Positions 36,668-47,873 of a stretch of 64,000 nucleotides of DNA are shown in pieces. The stretch's first letter is position 1. Every line of letters starts with the position of its first letter. The notes under the pieces were generated by a model. The model ran no database searches. It was not told the origin of the DNA and saw only the letters and a program-made list of their open reading frames with translations. This stretch comes from Artocarpus heterophyllus (lineage: Eukaryota; Streptophyta; Magnoliopsida; Rosales; Moraceae): NCBI GenBank assembly GCA_025403435.1, contig CM046340.1:15568091-15632090 (forward strand), read 5' to 3'. Both the position numbers and the translations under genes were made by a program.

Positions 36668-37607
36668 TCTTTTTGTTTTATCTTTGGCATGTAGGCATGT
36701 GTGTCCGTATTTCGTGTGTTACGAATAACCGTTTGCCTTGTATTCTGTGTTTCTTGTGGTACGTCGTTGTTAAATCTTTTAGATTCATTGAGCCTAATGC
36801 CGGGATGGCTGGATACGGAGTACTTGATGCTCTCGAAACGCATCCTTCTTAAGGTCCGATCTTTTGTTTATCGATGTTTTTGTATTCTATAAGCATGCAT
36901 GATATGGATAGCTGGTATACGGAGTGCCTTGTACTCTCGAAACGTATCCGTATTATGTTTGTAATGTGTAATATTCTGTTAATATTATGTGGAAGTACCA
37001 GAGTCAGTTATGGGGATATTCCATATGAAATATGAGTATATTATTTGGATTGAATGTTTGTGTCATGAGGATAGCTGTTTAATGAAAAATATGTCGGGTA
37101 TGTTTGCAACCAGAGATTCCGTTTAATATCTCTATGAATAAGTTTAATGTATGGTTTTGAATATAAGTGTTTGTGATATATGTTTTATGATTATGTTTTA
37201 GTTTATTAGTTGAGGTATGAAATCAAATATATTTGACTTTTCCTTACTCAAAAAGGAAAAGGAACCTAAAGATGAAGTATATAAAATTTCTCTGGCAATC
37301 TCCTTAAATGTGATTGTAAATCACAGTCCATGGACAATGAAGGACTGGAATCATGATATGGTCAATATGTATACCTGATCAGATTCTTAGACTATTATAC
37401 GGTGTTATAAGTTGAAACTTGTCAGAAATACTCTCATTGAGGGATTTAGGAGTAAGATTTATTATGCAAGTAAATAAGTGGAGTTACGATAACTTAAATT
37501 TGGAGGACAAAGAACATTAACGGTTTAGACTCAGAATTGGAATCATAGTGGAATCATAATTTTTACTAGTATTACTAAAATTGGAATTTCGAGGACGAAA
37601 TTTCTTT
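36668..37607 (+). other. 3' untranslated part of the element
   Basis: No gene is recognised. A near-repeat is visible: GATGGCTGGATACGGAGTACTTGATGCTCTCGAAACGCATCC (36802-36844) and GATAGCTGGTATACGGAGTGCCTTGTACTCTCGAAACGTATCC (36907-36949), about 105 bp apart. The block TTCGAGGACGAAAT near 37588 is typical of the region just before the 3' LTR in plant gypsy elements. Confidence 0.55.
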
Positions 37608-37621
37608 AAGAGGGGTAGAGC
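37608..37621 (+). other. polypurine tract
   Basis: AAGAGGGGTAGAGC lies immediately before the TGTGACACCC start of the 3' LTR. It is the expected primer for plus-strand DNA synthesis during reverse transcription. Confidence 0.85.
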
Positions 37622-40023
37622 TGTGACACCCGTTATTCTCCTAAGGGTATTAAGGTAATTAGATTAATTACCTAGTATATATATAAAAAAAAAAATCAGA
37701 AAATCTCTCATAATTCGAAACTCTCTCTCTCTCTACTTTCTCTCTCTAAAAATTCTCTCTCTCTCTCCTCAAAGATCGTCTGAGATTTCGGCATCCGTTT
37801 TCGACACCTCCCGCACCAATGGAAAGCTCTCGACGAGCTGAGTCCAACGAGGTGCCGCGCCGCCCAAAACGCCGCCGGAGGAGACCACACGCGCCGCCCA
37901 AAGTGGCGGCAAAACCCATTTCTTTCCGACGAGATATCTTCGCCGTCCGACGTCCGATCGAGGTGATTCTTGTTCCTACACGACCACCGTGATGAGAGGA
38001 ACAAAACCCACCCTTGGTGGCAGCTCAACAACCGCCGGATTGCTCCGCCCGTCTATTGCCGCCGTGCACCGCCGCCCCCATGGTGGAACTCCGCCTTGCC
38101 GGAGGAGGTGACTGACACCACCCCTCCCAATGAGTTCAGAGGATCAAGGGGAGTAAAACCCCTCGATCAATTGCACGGAAGGAGCCGGTTTCGCCGGAGA
38201 ACGGCCAACGCCGCCGTCAACCGCCGCGGGAGTCTCCGTTTTGGCTCTTCCCAGCCACGTTTCTTCAAATTGGATGAGGGGAAATGCTCATAGGAGGATG
38301 GGTAGCAAAAGCCCTCAGCCAATTTCAGGTTTCCATCGTCGGAGAATCAAGATCGGAGCTCATCCATTTCTACCGACGTTGTACTTCACGACCCGCTATG
38401 TTAGAGGCAGAATTGGGTGAAATTGACCCCGCCATTGGACTCAGAAGGGTCGATTTAGGGGGGGTAGGCTCGAGCCCAGCTGCCAACGGACCCCGATTGA
38501 CGCCGGTCAACGCCGGTCAAAGTCGGTCAACGCCGATCAACGGTGGTCAACGCCGGTCAACGGCCGGTCAAAGGCCAAAATGGGATTTTGTGATCCGGAC
38601 CTCCGATCGAAGATCCGAGACCGCCTCCCGACTCGTTTCGATGCTCTGGATGCAATGGTGACCTCCGTTTGAGCAAATTTCACTCCGATGAAAATCATCC
38701 GGTACCGACTGCACGCGAATCGAGGCGATTCAAACAGCAGTATCGGAATCCAGAATGACGTTTTCAAGAATGTATGATCTCCAGGAAGCATTCCTAGCCA
38801 TTCATAGTCGCTCGAGGAGCACTACAGAGGATGCTTCGTAGATACAGCGAGATACAACTGGATCTGCTTTGCTTGGAGTTCAAGATCAAGGGAGTATGGA
38901 GCTAACGTTAATTGATTCCAGGATTAAGAGACTGTTGATAAGCTTGAAAGGTAGGGATTCTATTACTCATCTTTTGTGAGGTTTTTATAGAATTAAAATT
39001 GATTGTTTTGCCGCAATATATATATATCTATGTTGAACTGATATTATATGTGTATCACATATGAAACTATGACATGGACTCGTCTTGTATTGTACGGCGA
39101 GGAACATAATGAATTGACACATGTTATAAATTGAGAAGCATGGTTAGGAAAATTAACTCTATTAATAATGATTTAATATAGAGAAATTGTGAGACATGAA
39201 AAGGGCGACGGTTACGTCCTTGGGCATGAATACCCTAAAAGGTAAAGTAGGGGGAAGGCGATGACGCTTCCTTGGGTTGAAAGTCCCAGAACACACTGTA
39301 CAGGAATCGATTTGGTGAGGACTCGGGGCTTGATGTCCCCTCACCGGAACACCCTTGGAATGTTTATAGGGTGATCAAGTGCGCCCATTTGGGTTTCGAT
39401 GAGTTGAGTGATACTCAATTTAACATGGATACCTAGGAACAATGATGATTGGTAATATTTGTATAAATGTGTAATTATGACACTTGGTAATGATTAACTA
39501 CGGTATCCATAAGATGTGATCATAATAAACCTCATAATCTGGAATATGATGTGACTTACTAACCATGCAGATTTTAATGTGGTAATGATAAAAACCTAAA
39601 GGTGAGTAATGGCTTTCTCTACTGAGCATAGTGTTGCTCATACCCTTATATTTTTATCTTTTCAGGACTCACTAAGTGTGAGGTGGCTACGAGAAATATA
39701 GTTGAGGACGTGATGTAGCTATATTACATTGGGACTGCTTCAATTGTTGAGAATGTTTTTCATGATAATGTAAGCATCAATTGTTACTTTCTGTGACTGT
39801 ATTACAATGTGTTGAGGGTTAAAATGATGATGACAACAGTTTATATTATTAAATTTAAGGTGCTACATTAAAACTGTGGTTTATTTGTCGTTTATATTTT
39901 TATTTTTGAGTTGAGAGTTTTCATTTAAGTCCCGGGCAAATTTTATTTTTAAGGTTTTACTTTTATTATTTATTTTTATTTTATCTCATTAAAAACTGTT
40001 AACCCCCATATAGGGGCGTTACA
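37622..40023 (+). repeat. 3' LTR of the gene-carrying element
   Basis: It is identical to 30996-33397 at a constant offset of 6626, except for one difference found by eye (T at 38680 against C at 32054). The W-box cluster recurs at 38495-38574. Because the two LTRs of an element are identical at insertion, this near-identity over 2402 bp means a recent insertion. Confidence 0.93.
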
Positions 40024-41030
40024 TCAAGCTTCTATAATTATAAAATAAAAATAACATATCCCCCACATATATTTTATAATTATCAACTCTAAAGTTATTA
40101 TGCTAAAAGTTTAGAGCTACACTCTCGAACTATATATAAATTACAAAAGTCTAATGAGTTAATCGTCTATAACATATCATAATGTGTAACATCCTCAAAT
40201 GATATTCATAACCGACTTAAGAAGAAATTCCGTTTTACTTTCTCAATTATATTTATCTTATGTTCCATTACCTCACCATTGGAATATTTACTATTCATAA
40301 CCAATACTAATAGTATACTATTTGGTTACACATATGTATCATAATGTTTAAGCGCTCCAATTTTTAATTAGAGGATAATGTCTATAAGAGAATATCATTG
40401 ACTCTATAGAAGAGATATGGATTTCATATCTATGAATAGCAAGTCTACGTCATTCAATAGTCATGTCTCCAACATACTGGTATGCATACTTTCATATAAT
40501 TCAAGACGTCACCCTTTGGTACATCAAATTATACAAATCAAGAATATGGTCCCATTTATTCATTTTTGGGTTAGGATGTAACACATATAATTATCTACAG
40601 TGAATTTATTTATTCAAATGGTATCATTAATTAAATCAATTCTTCTTAGTCTTGATCCAATATATTGTCACCAATAACAATATACTAATGTCTTTACTCG
40701 TGGAATCCCACTTCAATGACTAAGACAAGTCATCTTTTATTAGAGATATAGACAACATAACAATCTTAATATGAATAAAGTCAATTGCGGACCTTTTATA
40801 TTTAGTATATTACCTTAAGATTCATGTCTTTCGTATAATTTGTTTATATCATATGATTGATATTAAAGGTTTAGATTAACATTCTTAGATTTTGTTTGCT
40901 TATCATACATTTAATCTAAATGAACACAAAGAGGACGCATTTGATATACGAAATAAATATTAAACTCTTTATTGAGTAAATGTCTTAAAAATAATTATAT
41001 CATTTAATCCTTTGGGCACCGAGTCTAACA
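40024..41030 (-). mobile_element. Ty1-copia 3' LTR (copy C), proximal part
   Basis: This is the continuation of the LTR begun at 30031, after the TCAAG duplication at 40024-40028. It ends with the terminus CTAACA at 41025-41030, which is TGTTAG on the minus strand. The purine-rich tract (GGGCAAGTGAGAG on the minus strand) sits directly outside, at 41031-41045, so this is the 3' LTR of the minus-strand element. Confidence 0.85.
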
Positions 41031-44000
41031 ATCTCTCACTTGCCCTAAGTGAGTAAATGTGACATGTTACGTATCCCTATAGCCTCTACGTGCTTCTCAA
41101 AAGCCTTTATTTGTAATGTCTTCGTGAAAGCATAAGCTATATTCTTCTCAGATGCGATCTTACAAGCTATTACATGCCCATTCTCTACGAGGTCTTCACA
41201 TAATACTTTGATGTATATGCTTACTCTTCTTATGAAATATTGGTTCCTTAACATTGGCTATTATTACAATGCTATCACAATGCAACGTTATCGGCTTATT
41301 CATGCTAGAAACTATCTTAAGATCTCTAAGGAACGTACGGAGCCACACAGATTCTTTCAAAGCTTCACTGGCAATCATATACTCTATGTCCATCGTTGAA
41401 TCAGAAGTGCAATCTTGCTTAATACTTCTCGAAACAATGTCACCTCCTCCAACAATAAACACAAACCCTAAAGATGATATCCTCAAATCCAAGCAAGACT
41501 AAAAATCTAAATCATTGTATGTAAGAGGTATTAGATCCTCATTAGAATACACTAGCATATAACTTCTAGTCCTTCTTAGGTAAATGAAAATATGATTGAC
41601 CGCAATCCAATGGTTCGGTCTTGGGTTTGATTGGAATCGACTCATAATCCCAACCGCATAACATATGTCAAGTCATATGCAAAGCATAACATATATGAGA
41701 CTAGCCACTACTAAAGCATGAGGCACCTTCTTCATGTATTATCTTTCTTCATCAGACTTTGGACAGTCTTTTTTAGAAAGAGTAATTCCAAACCTAGATG
41801 GTTGCCTATCTTTCTTAGAATTCTACATTGCATACTTCTCGAGAATTTTGTCTATGTATGAAGCTTGAGATAAAGCTATCATTTTGTTCTTTCTATCTTG
41901 AAAGATTTGGATGCCTAAAACATAAATAGCCTTACCTAAGTCATTCGTATCAAACTACTTGGTCAACCAAAGTTTGACTGATGGTAATACCCCAACTTCA
42001 TTCTCAATAAGTGGCATGTCATCTATATAGAGCAAGAGAAAAACTACCTTCCCATCATTAATGTGCTTATAAACACATGGTTCATCTAGATTTTGTTTAA
42101 ACCTATAAGTCTTGATCACTTGCTCAAGACTTATGTTCCAAAAAACGGGAAGCTTGCTTAAGTCCATAAATAGACTTTGGCAACTTGTAAACTTTATTCT
42201 CTTGACTTATAGCTTTGAACCCGTATGGCTACATTATATAAATGGTCTCATCAAGATGGCCATTTAAGAATGCATTCTTAACATCCATTTGCTATATCTC
42301 GTAATTAAAAGCAGCAGCAATCGACAAGAGAATGCAAGTGAACTTAAGCATGGCTATAAGCGAAAAGGTTTCCTCGTAATCGATTCCTTCCTTTTGTGTA
42401 TATCCCTTTGTTACTAGTCTAGCCTTATCGGTTTCAACTTTCTCATCTGTTCCACTCTTTCTCTTATAGACCCACATATATCCTATGGGTTTCACCCCTT
42501 TAGGAAGGTCCATAAGTTCTTAGACTTGATTAGTCTTCATAAACTTTATCTCAATGTTCATAGCTTCTGTCTAGAGTTTTGTATTAACATTCTCTATGGC
42601 CTCTTTGTAAGTGTAAAGATCCTTATCATGTTCAACCATTTCAGCCAAGTAGGTTTTACCATTGAACATAAACCTTTTGACTTGATGCTTAATCCTCCTA
42701 CTACGTCGTAGCTCCCTAGGTTATTCTTCGGTCAGCTTTTCTACATGGATTGGATCAGTTTCTATTGGAACAGCTAAAGTGATCATATCACTTACTATCT
42801 CCTCAAGTACCACTCTATTACGAGGTTTAAATTCATTCATGTAACTTTCCACCAGAAATGTTATATTCATTGAAACCACGACTTTATTTTCTTTCAGGCT
42901 ATAGAAATAACCATCTTTTGCCCTTTTTGGATATCCTACAAACACGCGCACCTCTAAACGTGCTTTCAGCTTATTTGCTTCCTTATATAGGACATAAACA
43001 GGACATCCCCATATGAGAATATGGTTTAAGGATGTCTTCTTTCTTGTCCATAACTCGTGAGTAGTTTTAAGAACCAATTTTGAAGACACATTGTTCAAAA
43101 GATAACACGCCATTTATAGTGCATATCCCTAAAAAGATAGTGGCAACGTTGAATAACTCATCATGGACCTTACCATGTCTAATAAGGTCTTATTTCTTTT
43201 CTCAACCATGCCATTTTGCTATGGAGTGTTAGGAGTAATCAAATGGGATAAAATCTCATTCTCTATTAAGTGTCTTGAAAACTCATCAGAGAAGTACTCT
43301 CTACCTCTATCAGATCGAAGTGTCTTGATGGGTTTACTTAATTGCTTCTCTACTTCCGCTCGAAACTCTACGAACTTGTTAAAAGTTTCACTCTTATAAT
43401 GCATAAGGTAAACATACCTATATCTCAACTATTCATCAAAAAAAGTGACAAAATACTCATACCCTTCTCGTGCCTTGATGTTCATGAGACCATAAACATC
43501 ACTATTCACTAGTTCTAGAACCCCTTCGGCTCGATTTTCTTTAGACCCGAATGGTCTGTTAGTCATTTTACCCTCCAAAAAGGATTCGCACTATGGTATA
43601 GATTCCACCTCTAAATAGCTTAAAAGTTCATCCCTTACTAACCTTTGAATAAGGCTTATGCAACCTAATCGCCAGTGCCAAAGATAAGTCTTATTAGATT
43701 GAGAAGTTTTATGCCTTTTAGAGTTATCATTAATCTCAGTGCTCAGCAATAGGTCGACCTTAGGTTTGATAAAATATAGATTATTATGTATACATCCACT
43801 ATAGAGAAAAGAATTATTTTTATAAATCACAACTTTTTTATTAAAAGAAACTAAATAAAAATCATTAAACAAATAAGCAATAAAAATTAAACTCCTTTTA
43901 AGTTTAGGAACATAAAAACAATCTCACAAAATTAAAGTCCTATAACTATCAAATAAAGATGGATATCTTCTGCTACTTTAGCCAATACTAAAGTTCTATC

Positions 44001-44900
44001 GCCCATCTGTAATATGAAGTGCTCATTCAGCATGCTTCTCATTTGCTTGAACCCATGTAGAGAAACAAAAACATGATTAGTGGCTCCAAAATCTATAACC
44101 CAAGTGTCACTTAATTCTTTAAATAAACATGTTTCAACAACAAGAAGTTCACACTTACCTCTTTTAGATAGAAAGTCCTTGCAATTCTTCTTCATGTGGC
44201 CATCCTTTCCACAGAAGAAACACTTGAGCTTATTTCGGTTCCTCTTCTTCTTCTTCTTCTTCTTCTTCTTGTTCTTGCCTTTAGTTGGTAGAACCAAAGC
44301 CTTTCCATTCTTGACTTTTTACTTCTTTCTATTTCCAGAGTTGGGATTAAAACCAAATACAACAGCCAAATTTGCCTCACCACCAACTGGAGCTTTCTGA
44401 TTAGGTTTTCAAACACCTACAACTGTTTCATCAGCGTAGTTGAGGTTAGATCATGTCTATTTGCTCAAATTATATGAAGCTCTAAATAGGATGAACTCCT
44501 TAGAAAAAGTCTCAAAAACCATAGTCATTTGTAACTCAACATTAATGTCAGCTCCATGGATTTGAACCTCAGCAAGGTAACCTATGACCAATATCATGTG
44601 ATTCTTCACAGGTGTCTTCGTTTTTTGTTTGAAGTTGAAGAGCTTTCGAAGAGCTTCTTGCCATTTTGCTAAGGCTTGGCTTTCAAATATGTCCTCAAGA
44701 TTGACCATGATTTGCCAAGTAATTTCATGATTTTCATGTTAAGCCTATGGCAAGTTATTCATGCTAGGCATAATATAGTAACGCGCCTACTCATTGGCAC
44801 CCCTCTAGCGATTATATGCTTGGATTTGTTCATCAGAGGATTTGTCGGTAGGCGCGGGAGGACAGGGTGTGGTTAGCACAAATTTGAGTTTCTCAAAGGA
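41031..44900 (-). pseudogene. decayed Ty1-copia gag-pol, minus strand
   Basis: Read on the minus strand from high to low coordinate it shows: Gag (44708-44457), then a zinc knuckle CFFCGKDGHMKKNC with a run of nine or more Lys in front (44290-44190), protease motif DFGATNHV (about 44100, normally DSGATNHV), the integrase zinc region HWRLGCISLIQ (43680, His of the HxxxH motif replaced), integrase core QLSKPIKTLRSDRGREY (43330), the start of reverse transcriptase DKARLVTKGYTQKEGIDYEE (42400), the catalytic block YIDDM (42020) and RNase H (41492-41196). Stops and frameshifts separate all parts. The element is dead. Its 3' LTR is at 30031-41030. No 5' LTR was found up to 47 kb, so the 5' end is lost or too diverged. 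Confidence 0.9.
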
Positions 44901-45780
44901 TAGGATAATATTTAAGTTCTCTTTCCAATCATTATAGTTCTCGTTGGTTAATGTATTTTTGTCAAGTATAAATGATAATGTGTTTAAGTGTCAAAAACCT
45001 TGAAAAAATCACAACCTTACAACGATAATTCCTAACTCATAATTCAACAAGCAACCTAGGGAAGATTTACCGAATTCAATTAAAAACATTGATCCCATCC
45101 GGTTACTATATACCATCTAAAACTTGTCTTAGTCTAGCATATACTAATAATCATTTTGTTTGACAATAACTCTATTGATAGAGCTCCTAGGGAGGTTAAT
45201 AATATATTTAATCTTGAGTGTTTAACCATCGTTTCAACTACTTTATTCCTGGTTTATAATTGTCACCTATGGATGAACAATGATAAGACATGCTAAAGCA
45301 AATTATTCTTTTGAAGATCCAACCTGATACATAATGCATTCTTTCCTAGGGGTTGGAACCATCTTGTGTTACCTATGGACTAATGATAGAAGTCTTAGAT
45401 TCTCTCTTCGAAAACCTTCTTCCACTCAATATTTTAGAAAACAAGGTTTTATGTTAAAACATGCATGAAGAATTTTTAATGAGTGGCACTCTTCTTATCA
45501 ACATACATGACAAAACATATTATAAAGCAAACAAACAAAGCTACAAGCAATATAATAAATAACCATAATATTATGATAAACATGCCTCAATAAAAAATAA
45601 AGACCAATCACAAACACTATAATACAAGTTTCATTATATTATGTTCTAGGAAAGCAAAATTAATAGAGGAAAAAAATAATAAAATGCAAAATTAATCGGT
45701 ATAGATCTAGTTGCATAAAACTTTACAGATCTAAACAAATCCACGCAGGACTAACTGAATCTGTTGTAGCATCGCTAGGA
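44901..45780. other. AT-rich region next to the copia remnant
   Basis: No coding domain is recognised. It may hold the 5' leader of the minus-strand copia element, but no primer site or LTR was identified. Confidence 0.4.
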
Positions 45781-46225
45781 TCTCCTCAACGACGAGATCA
45801 CAAACTTCAGCACATATTCAAGTTTGGAGTTGGTTCAGGAGCTTTAATTAGATATTTGGCTACGATCTGCACCGTCGATGACATGGCTTGAAAGGGAGAC
45901 AAAAAGATCACTAAGTCGCAGCCAACGATGACTGGCGAGAGCACAAACTTTAGTATGCATTTGAGGTTGGAGTTGGTTTGGGAGTTTTGATTGGAGATCT
46001 ATCGACGTTGCATCGTCGACAACCTGGCTTGAAAAAGAGACAAACAAATCGTTCGAACTTGCGACCAACAATGACCGACAAGATCGCAAACTCTTGTATG
46101 TATTCGAGTTCGGAATTGGTTTAGGAGCTTAGATCAGAGATCTGACGACATCTACACCATTAACAACTTGGCTTAAAAGGGAGACGAATAGATCGCTCGA
46201 ACTTACGACCAACTATGACTGTAGT
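45781..46225. repeat. diverged tandem repeat, about 140-bp unit, three copies
   Basis: Landmarks recur three times: GGCTTGAAAGGGAGAC (near 45888), GGCTTGAAAAAGAGAC (near 46024) and GGCTTAAAAGGGAGAC (near 46171). Each is followed by AGATC.CT/TCG and CGACCAAC.ATGAC, and preceded by GTTGGTT.AGGAGCTT and GATCT. Units differ by 10-20 percent and in length (about 136 and 147 bp). The 81-codon frame over them is a by-product of the repeat. Confidence 0.75.
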
Positions 46226-46400
46226 GAGTTAAAAATACAACTCCGAGTTGAGGAGGGTGAGAAGGGGGAAAGAGAGAAGGATGCATAGTGAGAGGAGAGA
46301 GAGCAGGCGAGGCAGGAGGAAAGAGAGGAGAGAGAGTGTGTGTAGAAGGCTGAGAGAAAGAGAGGAGAGAGAGGCAGACAATTGGTAGAGAGAGAGATTT
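46226..46400. repeat. GA-rich low-complexity tract
   Basis: Dense GAGAGA and GGAGGA sequence. The minus-strand 138-codon frame covering it gains its Ser/Pro-rich tail from the CT repeat and has no support as a gene. Confidence 0.7.
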
Positions 46401-47873
46401 ATCTGATCTAGGGTTTCTTTTGGTATGATAATAAGGGCAAAATAGTAAATGTGAGATTAAAATTTTAAAAAATAAAATAATTAAAAAGGCAGTTTTGAAA
46501 AGACAAAAATGAGATGACAGTTTTAATACATAGTGTGTTTTAAAAATATTCTCTATGCATTTCTCTTTTTTTAATCTCATTCCAAACCACATACGCAATT
46601 GCCCACTTGTTTGGCACAAATGCAGAAATAGAATTCAAATTGAAAACTACTATATGAGTTGTTTGAATAAATTACTGTTATCGTAATACGCTCATTTTTC
46701 TAACCCACACCTGCAATTGCCCATTTCAAGTTTTTTTTTTTTTTTTTTTTTTTTTGTTCTCTGCGATTACCCTTTCATCAAAATTATCCCTTTCTCTATC
46801 TTCTCTCCAAGCCGTCATTAGCATCTTTCCAAAGGATTTTTGAGAAAATCAGAGTGTGAAAATGTCTTTCTTTCTTTCTTTTTCTTTTCTTTTTTCCTCT
46901 GTATATAAATAACATCAAATCTATCTTTACTGCACAGCTATAAAAAGCTAGATTTAGAATTTGCACACCTAGAGTAGAAACAATAAGCATGCTACAACTG
47001 TTCTAAAGCATTCAAAAGATAGTTTTTTTTTATCATTGTTATTTTTTATTATTTTTGGATTTTTAGATTTTAGATATGTATATGAATTCAATTATAAGAA
47101 AAGCACTGTAACAAGGGCTTTTACTGTGGAGAGGGTGTTTTTTTTTTTTTTTGGTTAGCTTTTCAATGTTGGTTGTAGAATTTGCCGACTCAGGCCAAAT
47201 GGCAATGTTTGTGAGGAAATTGATCCCTATTCCATTTCATTTTTAACTCCCATTACCTTATTTCCTTTTTTTTTTTTTTACCAATTTCGTAAAAGAAAAA
47301 AATAATCTACTTAATTCATGTTTCAAGTCTTTGAGATTATTAGGTTGCTTAATAAGAATTGCCCCATCATCAGATACAATTCAACCATACACATACTTCT
47401 GTACTTTTATCAATAACAGTGATTAAAATAAAAAAGGCTTCGTTTGACAAAAGTTAATTGGAACTTTAAGTTACAACTTGCTACAATATAAAGCTTTTAT
47501 TTGCTACAATAAAAAACAAAAATTTATTATAATGTAAAACTCTCATATGCTACCGTATTTAAATTTTTAACTTTGTTTCTAAAACTCTAATCATGGAAAC
47601 CTTTTCCCCACACAGGGGAGGTCAAAAGAAGATTAAGGATTTGACTCGAAGTATGGTACAGCCGTACAGCTGACACGAGTTCAAATGCATGCCGCTGCGA
47701 ACACCCAACAATGTGATATATTTTATTTTATATTTAAAAAAAAAAAGGATTAAGTAGAGAGATATCACATTCAATCACAAATTATAAGTTTTCATTTGAA
47801 AAATATAGATGCAATTTAAAAAAATAAAAAAAATCATACATGATGCATCGACCAAACAGGGAACAGAGAAAAT
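46401..47873. other. intergenic DNA downstream of NUP155
   Basis: No gene is seen. It contains a 25-base T run (46731-46755), further T runs near 47140 and 47265, and at 47441 to about 47595 a repeat with CGTTTGACAA and internal TATAAAGCTTTTATTTGCTACAAT, TGTAAAACTCTCATATGCTAC words, related to the MITE at 24811-24972. The 3' untranslated region of NUP155 should lie just below 47874. Confidence 0.5.

Larger units (their letters stand above)
30996..40023 (+). mobile_element. young non-autonomous LTR retrotransposon carrying a LOG-like gene
   Basis: A 9028-bp element bounded by two 2402-bp direct repeats and a perfect 5-bp duplication TCAAG (30991-30995 and 40024-40028). It has a primer-binding site and polypurine tract in the right places but no gag, protease, integrase, reverse transcriptase or RNase H in the 4.2-kb interior. 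The interior holds two intact frames: a basic cysteine-finger protein (34852-35373) and a LOG-family protein (36017-36667). The 3' block with GAGGACGAAAT and a purine tract resembles Ty3-gypsy chromovirus ends. An autonomous relative presumably mobilises it. It lies inside an older copia LTR. Orientation is set by primer site and purine tract. Confidence 0.93.

Noticed and set aside
44080..44400. 106-codon plus-strand frame with a poly-Phe run
   Set aside because: It is the complement of the Lys-repeat part of the minus-strand copia Gag.
46400..46410. CTGAT as the second target duplication of the minus-strand copia element (the first would be 30026-30030)
   Set aside because: A CTGAT occurs here, but the sequence next to it lacks the CTAACA terminus and any LTR similarity, so the match is chance.
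46203..46619. 138-codon Ser/Pro/Leu-rich minus-strand frame
   Set aside because: The composition follows the GA/CT low-complexity tract. No splice signals, homologous motif or conserved start.
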